The notes: generated from the letters alone by a model not told the origin. A stretch of 38,686 bases of DNA from CAZWRV01 sp964636325 (GCA_964636325.1 CAZWRV010000059.1:1-38686); one strand, 5' to 3'; shown: positions 1 through 7,650, counted from the first letter of the stretch. A program made the numbers and translations.

Positions 1-142
1 TCAGCACGGCTTCGCCCTCCATCGAGTTTCTGTTCGACAGAACTGGCGGATTTCCTCGCCAGAGCGGCAACCTTGATAATCTTTGAATACCCAACACTCA
101 ATATCCAACCGAAGAAGTGAATGAATATCGGATATTGGAAGT

Positions 143-718
143 TCACTTCTTCTTTGCCTCTCCTTCTCCGGCCTCCCCGTCCTTCTGCACTTCGGGTGCG
201 CTGTATTTTGCCGAGAGCAGGCCGGTGAATATGACACCCCATATTATTATGGAGAAAAGGAATATCCATGCGCCTGTCGAGAGCTGGAAGGCGGCCGCCC
301 ACTGCCCGATGAAGGAGTCGCCCGCGACCAGCAGTCCGAGCATTACCAGGAATCCGCCGACAACTCCCTGCACCGGGGTCAGCCAGGTGGAGGTGATGAT
401 GCCTTTCTCCTTGCGGTCCTCAGGGAAAACGGTGAACTTCCAGTTGCTGCTTGCGGCGGCGGCAATAAGGCCCCCGACGAATATTCCCGCGAGCAGGGCG
501 GTCTGCCATACAAGCGGCGGATAGTCCTTCACCTTGGGTATATAGTTGTCGTCCTTGGATATTTCGATGGACTGCTTGCAGTATTCGGAAAGAACCTGGT
601 AGCCCTCGCTGATGCCCATCGGCGAATCCAGCACGTAGAAGCCGGCCACTAAGACCAGCGCTATCAGCGGCCCCGCGACATAAGGCGACCATTTGGCGGT
701 TACTATCTTCGGCGGCAT
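143..718 (-). CDS. YeeE/YedE-like (sulfur transport family) membrane protein
   Basis: A 191-residue integral membrane protein that looks like one half of the YeeE/YedE family, whose members move thiosulfate or other sulfur compounds across the inner membrane. Visible features are an N-terminal hydrophobic helix followed by a DSPMGISEGY segment, which matches the family's DKPLGVS-type motif. A second helix starts at about residue 72 and ends in a GGLIAA turn. Two more helices follow (about 112-133 and 145-168), with GGFLVMLGLLVAGDS between them. The tail is charged and Lys-rich. The start is ATG at 718, with only a weak purine-rich stretch upstream. Two-gene YeeE/YedE pairs are common, and the partner may lie just left of the window; an ATG at 22-20 on the same strand could begin it, but too little is visible. 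The family call rests on motif resemblance and the substrate is unknown. Confidence 0.65.
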   Translation of the reverse strand: MPPKIVTAKWSPYVAGPLIALVLVAGFYVLDSPMGISEGYQVLSEYCKQSIEISKDDNYIPKVKDYPPLVWQTALLAGIFVGGLIAAAASSNWKFTVFPEDRKEKGIITSTWLTPVQGVVGGFLVMLGLLVAGDSFIGQWAAAFQLSTGAWIFLFSIIIWGVIFTGLLSAKYSAPEVQKDGEAGEGEAKKK

Positions 719-844
719 ATTCTCAAAATCCCCGGGTGAATAGATGATTGGACGGATGCGTCATCTTAAGACATAAAAGATCAAATTTATCTCCTGAAAC
801 GCTGTCCTCACTGTCCTCGCTGCTTACTCACAATTATCTGCCTC

Positions 845-1354
845 TCAAAGCGGCTTCGGCGCCAGCTCCCCCGCGCCCGGCCTCGACATTATCTGGACAT
901 GGCATAGGGCCAGCGCCAGTGCGTCCGTAGAATCTAAGGGGATTTCATCAGTTTTCAAGCCGAATATGGACGCCATCATCAGCGAGACCTGTTCCTTGGT
1001 GGCGTCCCCGTTTCCGCATACGGAAAGCTTGGCCTTCCTCGGCGAATACGCATAGATCGGGATTCCCCCCTCGGCGAGGACAGTCATGACGCAGCCCCGG
1101 GCGTAGCTCAGTATCATGGCGGTCTTGATGTTCTTGCTGACGAAGGCGCCCTCTATCGACGCCGAATCAGGGGTGTAGAGGCGGATGAGCTCCCTGATTC
1201 CTCCGGCCAGCCGCCTCAGGCACTCGCTGTGCGTCAAAGACGCGCCGTTCTTTATCATCCCGCAGTCGAGAGCCCGCAGCGAGCCGTCCGGAAGGGTCTT
1301 TACCACTCCGTATCCGGTGCAGCGTATCGCCGTGTCTATGCCGATGACAACCAT
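845..1354 (-). CDS. ruvC: Holliday junction resolvase RuvC
   Basis: RuvC is the endonuclease that cuts four-way DNA junctions after RuvAB branch migration. The 169-residue protein has the four acidic catalytic residues at family positions: D7 in GIDTA, E68 in SIEG, and D141 and D144 in PLDSTDALALALCH. It also has the typical KNIKTAMILSYARG helix and the YSPRKAKLSVCGNG strand. Its length is normal for the family. The start is ATG at 1354 with a good Shine-Dalgarno, GGGAGG, nine bases upstream. It lies 30 bp downstream of the stop of the nucleotidyltransferase gene on the same strand, so the two are probably co-transcribed. No ruvA or ruvB is visible. The final dozen residues are non-conserved. 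Confidence 0.95.
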   Translation of the reverse strand: MVVIGIDTAIRCTGYGVVKTLPDGSLRALDCGMIKNGASLTHSECLRRLAGGIRELIRLYTPDSASIEGAFVSKNIKTAMILSYARGCVMTVLAEGGIPIYAYSPRKAKLSVCGNGDATKEQVSLMMASIFGLKTDEIPLDSTDALALALCHVQIMSRPGAGELAPKPL

Positions 1355-1384
1355 AAGCCGAAACCTCCCGTCCGGAAATCTGGT

Positions 1385-2719
1385 TTAAAAGGCGCAATCC
1401 TTCTTCACTTTTTCCAGCGCTTCATCGCGGGTCTTGATCTTCCCCTCGAGTTGAAGATCCTGCATCCCCTTGAGGATACGCCCGAATTCCCTGCCCGGCT
1501 TCATCCCCATGGCGATGAGGTCGTTCCCGTTTATAAGCGGGGCGGGCAGCTTGACCTCGTTCTCGAGCTCGGCCACATGGTCGAGCATCGCGACGAGGTT
1601 GTCCATCCGGCTGTGGCTGCAGAGGCAGTCGATCCGGTGGAGCTCGAGCTGCAGCGGGAAAATCTCCGCGGCCGCGATCCGCCGCCACCTGGCAGGCCTC
1701 ATCTCCGCGCAGTTGCTGAAGGACATGTGGCTTCCGACGGCCGCGGCGACATTGTCGATCAGTGTGCGCGGCATCTTGAGCCGTCCGAGAATATTTCCCA
1801 CCATCTCCCCGCCCTTCGCCTCATGCCCGTAGAAGTGCTCTACGCCCCCGGAGTCGACTGAGAATGTGCGCGGCTTCCCGACGTCGTGCAGCAGGAGCGA
1901 CCATGCAAGCGCCAGATCCGGGACGGCGATGTGCTCGAGCATCATCAGGGTATGCGTGAGCACGTCGCCCTCGGGATGGAACTTCTTGGGTTGCGCGACG
2001 CCCTCCATGTCCGCCACCTCCGGAAGTATTTCCCGCAGCAGCCCGAGCTCGTGCAGCATCCTGACCGCCCTGTCCGGGCGCGGTCCCAGGAGCATCTTGT
2101 CCAGCTCGCCGCTTATCCGCTCCGCCGAAAGCTCCTTCACCTTGCCGCGGAGTTTCCTGACCGCCGGCGGAATTTCCGGGGACACCTCGAAACCGAGCCT
2201 GACGGCGAAGCGGACCGCGCGCAGCATCCGAAGATAGTCCTCCGAAAACCTGTCCTCCGCATTCCCGACCGTCCTCAGCACTCCGGCCTTCAAATCCCGG
2301 ATTCCCCCGACGAAGTCAAGCACCTTGTCCTGGAACGGATCATAGAAGAGCGCGTTCACCGTGAAGTCCCTGCGGGCGGCGTCCGCCTCCGGGCTGTCCG
2401 TGAACTTCACGTCCTCCGGATGCCTGCCGTCCATGTAGGCCCGTTCCTCGCGGAATGTCGCCACCTCGAACGGATGGCCGTCGACGACCACGTTGATTAT
2501 GCCGAACGCCGCCCCGACAAGATAGGTCTGCGGAAAAAAAGCTATGATCTCGTCCGGCTTCGCCGATGTCGCGATGTCTATGTCCCCTGGCGCCTTGCCG
2601 AGAAGCATGTCCCGCACCGCCCCCCCGACGAAATAGGCCTTGAAGCCTTTTTCCGCAAGCCGCGCGGCAATCTGCTTGGCCTTTACGCAAAGCTCAGTTC
2701 TCTCAACCGCATAAGCCAT
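1385..2719 (-). CDS. CCA-adding enzyme / poly(A) polymerase family nucleotidyltransferase with HD domain
   Basis: A class II tRNA nucleotidyltransferase-type protein of 444 residues. It should add or repair the tRNA 3' CCA end, or act as a poly(A) polymerase; the sequence cannot separate the two. The head has GGAVRDMLLGK followed by the metal-binding DID pair, then RRDFTVNAL and the EDYLRMLRAVRFAVRLGF motif. The C-terminal half carries an HD-type phosphohydrolase domain with SLLLHDVGKP, as in many CCA enzymes. The start chosen is ATG at 2719 (MAYAVERTE). The frame stays open upstream through a TTG at 2776, but the conserved fold begins shortly after residue 20. Neither start has a strong Shine-Dalgarno. 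ruvC follows on the same strand. Confidence 0.88.
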   Translation of the reverse strand: MAYAVERTELCVKAKQIAARLAEKGFKAYFVGGAVRDMLLGKAPGDIDIATSAKPDEIIAFFPQTYLVGAAFGIINVVVDGHPFEVATFREERAYMDGRHPEDVKFTDSPEADAARRDFTVNALFYDPFQDKVLDFVGGIRDLKAGVLRTVGNAEDRFSEDYLRMLRAVRFAVRLGFEVSPEIPPAVRKLRGKVKELSAERISGELDKMLLGPRPDRAVRMLHELGLLREILPEVADMEGVAQPKKFHPEGDVLTHTLMMLEHIAVPDLALAWSLLLHDVGKPRTFSVDSGGVEHFYGHEAKGGEMVGNILGRLKMPRTLIDNVAAAVGSHMSFSNCAEMRPARWRRIAAAEIFPLQLELHRIDCLCSHSRMDNLVAMLDHVAELENEVKLPAPLINGNDLIAMGMKPGREFGRILKGMQDLQLEGKIKTRDEALEKVKKDCAF

Positions 2720-2962
2720 GTGACGTTCCGGATTTGCTGCCAATTTCAAATTTGACGCGCGGAACTGCTCCCGCAAGATGTCAAAATCGGAAAAACGGAT
2801 TATTGTAAGGTCGTCGTCTGCGGAGATCGCGGTTTTATAGATGGAAATTTTGCGGGGGACGGCGGCTCCGCCCTTCGCGGGCGCCGAGGCCGGTGCCCCT
2901 CCCTCAACGAAGACAGCGTGGAAGACCGTGATTAAGATGTTCGGGTTTCAGGAGTTTCCTAG
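2720..2962. other. intergenic region with an open frame upstream of the nucleotidyltransferase
   Basis: No gene is confidently seen here. On the minus strand the nucleotidyltransferase frame stays open from an in-frame TGA near 2950 down to the ATG at 2719, with no ATG and only TTG 2776 as a candidate start. The translated text contains runs such as YKTAISADDDLTIIRFSDFD that read like real protein. It may be the tail of a lost gene fused in frame, or chance in GC-rich DNA. Confidence 0.3.
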
Positions 2963-3003
2963 GTAAATATTCAGTGAAAGGGCGTAGTTCACTGAATATT
3001 TAC
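2963..3003 (+). repeat. 41-bp palindrome, copy 1
   Basis: A perfect 16-bp stem (GTAAATATTCAGTGAA and its complement) surrounds the 9-nt loop AGGGCGTAG. It is preceded by CCTAG, as in copies 2 and 5. It lies between the divergent nucleotidyltransferase and arfB genes. Other copies are at 5285-5325 (reverse), 5433-5473, 23453-23493 and 30481-30521. Confidence 0.93.
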
Positions 3004-3056
3004 AGTGGCCATCTGTCTGCCGCGGCGGACAGTATTGTCGGTCGGAAGCCTAAGTA

Positions 3057-3128
3057 GCGCAGGTATTCCTACCTGCGGAATCGCAGACAGGAATGTCTGC
3101 GCCACTTGAAGGCGATTTTCAGAGGAGG
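3057..3128 (+). repeat. paired-hairpin repeat (BIME-like), copy 1, carrying a Shine-Dalgarno
   Basis: Two adjacent 8-bp hairpins: CGCAGGTA-TTCC-TACCTGCG, then CGCAGACA-GGAA-TGTCTGCG. The second is an inverted variant of the first, so the two tetraloops are complementary. The similarity to copy 2 (7747-7817) runs on through TTTCAGAGGAGG, which here serves as the Shine-Dalgarno for arfB. The layout resembles the inverted REP pairs of enterobacteria. Confidence 0.85.
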
Positions 3129-3138
3129 ATTCCATAAA

Positions 3139-3570
3139 TTGCACTTGACAGTCAAGGCTTTCACCATCGACCCCCGCGAGATTTCCGAGGACTTCGTCCT
3201 CTCCTCCGGGCCGGGCGGGCAGAACGTCAACAAGGTCTCGTCCGCCGTCCAGCTCAGGTTCGACCTGCGGAATTCGCAGTCCCTCCCGGGACATGTCAAG
3301 GAGCGCCTTGTCCGCCTAGCCGGTAAGAGGATCAACTCCGACGGCGAACTCGTCATAAAGGCCTACAACCACAGGACGCAGAGCCAGAACCGCGACGAGG
3401 CATACCGCAAGCTCGCGGAACTGATCGAACAGGCCGCAACGCTTCCAAGGCCGAGAAGGAAGACCAACCCTTCCCGCTCAAGCAAGGCGAGAAGGCTCGA
3501 ATCCAAGAAGGCCCGAGCAACGATAAAGGCGGGAAGAGGCAAGTCCGTCCGTTGCGCGGACGAGCCTTGA
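3139..3570 (+). CDS. arfB: alternative ribosome-rescue factor / peptidyl-tRNA hydrolase ArfB (YaeJ-type)
   Basis: ArfB enters stalled ribosomes that lack a stop codon and hydrolyses the peptidyl-tRNA with its GGQ loop. The 143-residue protein has the release-factor catalytic domain with SSGPGGQNVNKV near residue 24, then AVQLRFDL. It lacks the codon-recognition domains of RF1 and RF2. It ends in a long basic tail (RRKTNPSRSSKARR onward), which in this family lies in the empty mRNA channel. The start chosen is TTG at 3139 because AGAGGAGG at 3121-3128 sits ten bases upstream. An earlier TTG at 3106 would place this Shine-Dalgarno inside the gene. The Shine-Dalgarno is part of a dispersed repeat. 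The gene stands alone between the nucleotidyltransferase and the zinc-ribbon proteins. Confidence 0.9.
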   Translation: MHLTVKAFTIDPREISEDFVLSSGPGGQNVNKVSSAVQLRFDLRNSQSLPGHVKERLVRLAGKRINSDGELVIKAYNHRTQSQNRDEAYRKLAELIEQAATLPRPRRKTNPSRSSKARRLESKKARATIKAGRGKSVRCADEP

Positions 3571-3636
3571 AATGTGATGCGCCCCGCTTATACTATTGTG
3601 CAATCTTGTTATTATGCCTTGGACACAGGTGCGGCG

Positions 3637-4224
3637 ATGGAATTCAAATGCCCTCACTGCCGCAAGGACTTCGTCATCGACGAGGAGCACAGCGGAAAGA
3701 TGATCGAGTGCGCGGCATGCGGGAACCTGTTCCACGCGCCCTCCCAGAAAGTCTGCCCGGAGTGCCGGGACCTGCTTGAGCCCGGCGTGGTGGTCTGCGT
3801 CAGATGCGGCTACAACCTCGCGGCCGGGCGGAAGATGGAGACGTCGATACATGTGGACGATCCCACCCCCGTGTGGCTCAAGCTCCTGCGCCTTGTCTAC
3901 GACGTAATGCCCGGGCTGTTCCGCCCTCTCCTGGTCCTCTCGTTCCTGGCCAGCATCGTCCTCGCAGTAGTGCTTGCCTACCTGGGGCTGTTCGTGCTGT
4001 TCTGCGGCGCCTTCCTCGCCGGTATAGGGATATGTTCGGCGGCATTGATGGTGTATGCGCAGGGCGTCACGCTCCTCCTGGCCGGCGAATTCCAGCTGAT
4101 GAAGAGCGCCATGGCCGACTTCACTGAAGTCCAGATGTGGGTTTTCGGCATTGTCGTCTTCGGCCCGTGCGCGCTGCTGTTCTTCACAATGTTGTTCATC
4201 GGCAAATACATAAACAGCAACTGA
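3637..4224 (+). CDS. zinc-ribbon membrane protein of unknown function (paralog 1)
   Basis: A 195-residue protein with two N-terminal zinc ribbons. The first is CPHC followed by CAAC about 20 residues later; the second is CPEC followed by CVRCGYN. After a short linker come three or four hydrophobic helices over about residues 85-190. The final helix ends at the C-terminus (LLFFTMLFIGKYINSN). The start chosen is ATG at 3637 (MEFKCP), because the ribbon starts there and the 21 upstream codons look non-coding. The Shine-Dalgarno is weak. The next gene, 13 bp downstream, shares the double-ribbon design, so the two are likely co-transcribed duplicates. Such ribbon-plus-membrane proteins are frequent in PVC bacteria. 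No function is recognised. Confidence 0.75.
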   Translation: MEFKCPHCRKDFVIDEEHSGKMIECAACGNLFHAPSQKVCPECRDLLEPGVVVCVRCGYNLAAGRKMETSIHVDDPTPVWLKLLRLVYDVMPGLFRPLLVLSFLASIVLAVVLAYLGLFVLFCGAFLAGIGICSAALMVYAQGVTLLLAGEFQLMKSAMADFTEVQMWVFGIVVFGPCALLFFTMLFIGKYINSN

Positions 4225-4237
4225 CAGAGGAGTCGTC

Positions 4238-5263
4238 ATGGCCATCTCCATCCAGTGTCCGGAATGCAGGGAGAAATACCAGATCGAGAATGAACACGGC
4301 GGAAAGGCACTCGAGTGCAAATGCGGAAAGAACCTGGACATCCCCCAGGCGCCCGCGGACGGCGGGGACATCAAGGAATGCCCCTTCTGCAAGGCGACGA
4401 CCGGCCTCGACGCCGTAATCTGCGTCGGCTGCGGCTACAACTTCAGCACCGGGGTGAAGATGAAGGCCAGCGCCGAAGCGGAGGAGGAGTCTGCCGGTGA
4501 GCAGGGGCCAAGCCTTGCTGTAAAAATCCTCCCGATCGTCAAGTTTGTCGTGGTTCCGCTCGTGCTGATCGTCGTCGCATTCTTGATCTACAGGTCCTTG
4601 ACCGGCAAGCATTACGGCATCTCGAAGGCCGCACCGCTAGGCGTCTTTGACATTATCGACAAGGAACTCACCCAGAAGAAGCTTGTGAAATCGGCGGACA
4701 CCAAGCCCATCCCGAAAGGCTTCGGCGTCGAAGGCAAGATATATACGTATGGAGACGAGGCGCTCAAGAAGGCTTCAAAGGGGGCGCTGGACGAATCCAT
4801 CTCGGTCGCGGTCGACGGGCAGAACAGGGTCGTCGGATTTTTCGGGACGTTCTTCCCCCCGGGCGAGGCCGTCCCGGTTGCCGGTTCCAAGGTATATCTC
4901 AACATGCTCCTCTACTGGCAGGACGAGATGGAGCTGCCGAAGAAGCCGAATTTCGAGAACAAGCAGCTGGGCGAGGGTAGGGCGTCATACTCCGTCAACA
5001 CCGCCACGGCCCAGAACGAAAAGGTCTCCGCGCAATGGGTGAAGGAACCCGGTCCGACCGCCCTGCAGGCGTCGTCCGACACCATGTGCTTCGCCCTCAA
5101 GGAATACAAGGTGGAAAACCTTGCAAGATCTCCGGAGATTGATTATCTGACCGAATCCAAGGAGGGCAAGCAGTCTGAGGGCGAGAGTGGCGAGGCGGCC
5201 TCGGGCGAGACCTCCGACGCCCCGAAGGGTCCGCAAGGCGCCGATGATGGCGGCGAGGAATAG
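4238..5263 (+). CDS. zinc-ribbon, single-pass membrane protein of unknown function (paralog 2)
   Basis: A 341-residue protein. The N-terminus repeats the design of its upstream neighbour: CPECREKYQIENEHGGK, then CKCGK, CPFCK and CVGCGYN, forming two zinc-binding units. One hydrophobic helix follows at about residues 88-110 (VKFVVVPLVLIVVAFLIY). The remaining 220 residues appear to form a soluble domain, probably on the far side of the membrane. It ends in a low-complexity Glu/Gly/Ser tail (KQSEGESGEAASGETSD). The start is ATG at 4238 with GAGG about ten bases upstream. Function unknown. It could be a sensor or anchor in which cytoplasmic metal ribbons are tethered to an exported domain. Confidence 0.78.
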   Translation: MAISIQCPECREKYQIENEHGGKALECKCGKNLDIPQAPADGGDIKECPFCKATTGLDAVICVGCGYNFSTGVKMKASAEAEEESAGEQGPSLAVKILPIVKFVVVPLVLIVVAFLIYRSLTGKHYGISKAAPLGVFDIIDKELTQKKLVKSADTKPIPKGFGVEGKIYTYGDEALKKASKGALDESISVAVDGQNRVVGFFGTFFPPGEAVPVAGSKVYLNMLLYWQDEMELPKKPNFENKQLGEGRASYSVNTATAQNEKVSAQWVKEPGPTALQASSDTMCFALKEYKVENLARSPEIDYLTESKEGKQSEGESGEAASGETSDAPKGPQGADDGGEE

Positions 5264-5284
5264 CCATAGACGGCTCAGCATGGC

Positions 5285-5325
5285 GTAAATATTCGGTGAA
5301 CTACGCCCTTTCGCTGAATATTTAC
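5285..5325 (-). repeat. 41-bp palindrome, copy 2 (reverse orientation)
   Basis: On the plus strand this reads GTAAATATTCGGTGAA, loop CTACGCCCT, then TTCGCTGAATATTTAC, followed by the conserved CCTAGG flank. Two stem positions differ from copy 1. As plus-strand RNA they would be G-U wobbles, so pairing would be kept. It sits 21 bp after the stop of the zinc-ribbon gene. Confidence 0.9.
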
Positions 5326-5330
5326 CTAGG

Positions 5331-5426
5331 AAAAATGCAAAATCCAGATTGTTTCTGACAAATATTAACGGAGAACCGCGAAAAATCTCAGTTTTGAACA
5401 CTAAAAACGAACGATTTTGCATTTTT
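5331..5426. repeat. AT-rich spacer with 14-bp inverted ends between palindromes 2 and 3
   Basis: AAAAATGCAAAATC (5331-5344) is perfectly inverted as GATTTTGCATTTTT (5413-5426). Together with the outward-facing palindromes on either side, this forms a nested, nearly symmetrical 189-bp unit (5285-5473). The interior is much richer in A and T than the neighbouring genes. Confidence 0.75.
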
Positions 5427-5432
5427 CTTTAA

Positions 5433-5473
5433 GTATGAATTCAGCAAAAGGGCGTAGTTTGCTGAATTCATAC
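5433..5473 (+). repeat. 41-bp palindrome, copy 3 with compensatory stem changes
   Basis: The stem is GTATGAATTCAGCAAA, perfectly complementary to its partner TTTGCTGAATTCATAC, around the same AGGGCGTAG loop as copy 1. Every stem difference from copy 1 is matched by a complementary change on the other arm, so the pairing and loop are conserved rather than the stem sequence. Confidence 0.92.
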
Positions 5474-5572
5474 AGCATGGCTTCCCGCTCCGCGCTCGGA
5501 ATATGCGCGAACTGCGGAGGGTTGAGCCGCGTGCCGCGCCGTAATCCTATGAAGGCGGATGCTTTTAAATCG

Positions 5573-5700
5573 GGTCGGTGAAATACCGACCCCCTGGAAG
5601 GTATTTCAGTTCAGATTTCCGGCGCCACACTCTGAAATGGAACAGGAGTATTTTCCACCATTTTAACCGCTTCATAGAGACGGGTCAGGAAATCTGAAAT
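5573..5700 (+). repeat. ~128-bp MITE-like dispersed element, copy A
   Basis: This matches 27243-27370 in the opposite orientation over its whole length, by eye roughly 70-75 percent identical with the ends best conserved. TTCAGATTTCC (5610-5620) is inverted as GGAAATCTGAA (5688-5698). A further hairpin, GGGTCGGT-GAAAT-ACCGACCC, lies at its left end. The right end abuts the stop codon of the glycoside hydrolase remnant. The element shows no coding potential. Confidence 0.8.
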
Positions 5701-6085
5701 TATTCAGGCTTGGACCACTTCGCGAGCACATCCGTTGCCGGCTTGTTCTGCGGGGTGTAGCCGGTGTCGGAACTTCCGCCGGCGTCGGGTTTGGTTTCCC
5801 AGTCGTACCAGAAGACCCCTTGAACCACGTGCAGTCCTGGAATGCCAGGAATAGTGCCTCGTAGTAATCGGCCTGCTCCTGAAGATAAACTTCGCCTTAC
5901 GTCTGCCAGTCCCAGGGATGCATGTTGGCGCCATCCACGCTGCGACAGCCGACCTCGCAAAAGCATATTTTCTTCGGCCATTCCGTGCTGAGCGCCTCCA
6001 TCGGCACCCTGTAATATGCCCAGGCCGCGACCAGTTCCTCGATGGTGGGAGCCTTCTTGTCAGAGTTTCTCTGGGCATGATGTTT
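5700..6085 (-). pseudogene. C-terminal remnant of a TIM-barrel glycoside hydrolase (GH113-like)
   Basis: A decayed gene read from about 6085 leftward. One frame gives a run of about 55 codons with WPKKICFCEVGCRS and GANMHPWDW. The motif of strand, acidic residue in E-(I/V)-G-(Y/C)-R-S and PW resembles the end of beta-mannanase-like barrels. The frame then hits TAA at 5899-5897, continues with EQADYYEALFLAFQDCTWFKG, and needs a one-base shift near 5830 to reach VFWYDWETKPDAGG and DTGYTPQNKPA before the true stop at 5702-5700. The N-terminal two thirds are missing; a stop at about 6094 blocks the frame. The GH113-type assignment comes from memory of the FFW...TPQ-KPA ending and is tentative. 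That the gene is broken is clear. Confidence 0.7.
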
Positions 6086-6103
6086 ATCCTAATTGCCGCA
6101 GCT

Positions 6104-6195
6104 GGCCGCATTCGCCGTAGCTGCAAGGCAGCAAGACGCGGCTGTGGTAACCACTGCAAGTTGAAGCTAACGAAGCAGATATGGCGAATGCGGCC
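6104..6195. repeat. 92-bp imperfect inverted repeat
   Basis: GGCCGCATTCGCC (6104-6116) is perfectly inverted at 6183-6195. Pairing extends inward to 21 positions per arm with one mismatch and one G-T pair, leaving a loop of about 50 nt. It starts about 20 bp upstream of the hydrolase remnant and fills much of the gap before the next gene. Nothing else is recognised in 6196-6403 except the Shine-Dalgarno near 6391. Confidence 0.7.
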
Positions 6196-6403
6196 AACCC
6201 TGGCGGGTTGAAAATATGCGGGAACCGGCTTTCACCCATCAGGCGAAAGCCTCAAAATATGTAACTGCCTTATTATAATAATGTTAATTGGTATAGCATA
6301 TTTTCAACTGCGGCCATTAGGTTTATCCGCTGGAGTTAATGTTTCGCCGTGCTATTATTATGGTCAGGCCTATTTGCGAGGCCGTATTACGGAGGTTTGC
6401 CAT

Positions 6404-6919
6404 ATGAAGGATAAAGTTTTCGCAAGGCTCAGAATATCGCTGCTAGCCGACATCACAGGCAGCTGCGCGCCGGTCGGATTGAAATCCTATCTGAGGTTCG
6501 TCCACTGCGGGATTTATCCCCTGCCGGAGGTGGAGGACCAGGCACCGTGCGAGCTGAGGTTCCAGTTCGACTGCTTCGACGAGGCGGAGGAGCCGCTCGG
6601 CTCGGAGGATCACTGCATCTACAAGGGGACGCTCCTGTATTCGAAAGGGCCCGACAAGAAGTCACCCGGGTTCTACATGCCCTTGGAATCCTTCGAATCG
6701 TTCCTGCCCAAGATACTGGAGTGGTTCATCGCGCTTGACGAGGACAAGTGGCCGGTGGCGAACCTCAAGAAGGCTTTCGGCAAGAAGGCGTACAAGGCGT
6801 CCGGGGCGGTGACCAACTGGGCGTTCAGCATTCCGCTCACCTGCGACATGTTCCTGGAGGCCGACAGGCGCGCCGTCAAGGCGGGGAAGCTGGTGTTCGA
6901 ACACTGGATGATAAAATAG
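6404..6919 (+). CDS. hypothetical protein
   Basis: A 171-residue soluble-looking protein with no signal peptide or membrane helix. The start chosen is ATG at 6404, with GGAGG at 6391-6395 eight bases upstream. The frame is open further upstream, but those codons look non-coding. Features include several cysteines in the first half (GSCAP, HCGIY, APCEL, FDCFD, DHCIY), a Lys-rich KKAFGKKAYK stretch, and a C-terminal segment ending VFEHWMIK. No family is recognised. It converges on efp with two bases between the stop codons. Confidence 0.65.
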   Translation: MKDKVFARLRISLLADITGSCAPVGLKSYLRFVHCGIYPLPEVEDQAPCELRFQFDCFDEAEEPLGSEDHCIYKGTLLYSKGPDKKSPGFYMPLESFESFLPKILEWFIALDEDKWPVANLKKAFGKKAYKASGAVTNWAFSIPLTCDMFLEADRRAVKAGKLVFEHWMIK

Positions 6920-6921
6920 GG

Positions 6922-7488
6922 TTACGCCTTGTAGACGCGTTCGACGTACTGTCCGGTGCGGGTGTCGATCTTGATGGTGTCGCCCTGGTTGATGAAGAGG
7001 GGGACCTGTATCTCGTAGCCGTTGTCGAGCTTCGCCGGCTTCATAACGCTGGTCGACGTGTCGCCCTTGAAGCCGGGTTCGGTCTCCACGATCTTCTTCT
7101 GTATGAAGACCGGGAGAGACACATCGATAGGCTCGCCCTTGAAGAACAAGGCCTTGCATTCTGCGTTCTCGATCAGGAAATACGCGTTGTCGCCGAGCTT
7201 CTTCTTGTCTATGCGTATCTCCTCGAATGTCTCGTTGTCGCTGAAGACGAAGAAGTCGCCGTCCTTGTATGAATACAGGAGCTCCTTCTCCTCGAGGTCC
7301 GGCTTGTCTATCCTGTCGGTCGGACGGTATGTCCTGTCCATGGTGGAGCCGGTAATGAGGTTCTTGAGCTTGCACCTGTAGAGGGCGGTTCCCTTGCCGG
7401 GCTTGCAGAACTCGAACTCGCTTATAGTCCAGGGCTGGCCGTCGACCTCGACTTTAAGCCCTTTCCTCAGGTCGGATGCGCTATACAT
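6922..7488 (-). CDS. efp: translation elongation factor P
   Basis: EF-P binds between the P and E sites and helps ribosomes through polyproline stretches. At 188 residues it has the standard length. Domain I has the exposed loop CKPGKGTAL with the tip lysine at K32, which is the residue modified in many bacteria. The middle domain has LLYSYKDGDFFVFSDNETFEEI. The C-terminal OB domain has the conserved ending DTSTSVMKPAKLDNG...VPLFINQGDTIKIDTRTGQYVERV. The start is ATG at 7488 with GGAG nine bases upstream. No EpmA/EpmB, YmfI or EarP gene is seen nearby, so the modification chemistry cannot be inferred. Confidence 0.97.
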   Translation of the reverse strand: MYSASDLRKGLKVEVDGQPWTISEFEFCKPGKGTALYRCKLKNLITGSTMDRTYRPTDRIDKPDLEEKELLYSYKDGDFFVFSDNETFEEIRIDKKKLGDNAYFLIENAECKALFFKGEPIDVSLPVFIQKKIVETEPGFKGDTSTSVMKPAKLDNGYEIQVPLFINQGDTIKIDTRTGQYVERVYKA

Positions 7489-7650
7489 GGGGTTCTCCGG
7501 GAATTATGGTTTGGTGTTTCAGCAAAAAGCCCGTTAAACTAGCCTTGTTCGCGTCGAATGCAACAGGATGCCCGTCTTTTTTTTGAAGTGACGCCGCAAT
7601 CTGCAATCCCTCAGTCTTTCCTCGGAGGCAATCGGTGTCGGGGGGCGGAA

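Noticed and set aside
6104..6195. attC site outside the cassette array
   Set aside because: The inverted repeat lacks AAC/GTT core boxes at its ends, and its arms pair too evenly over 21 positions around a long loop.
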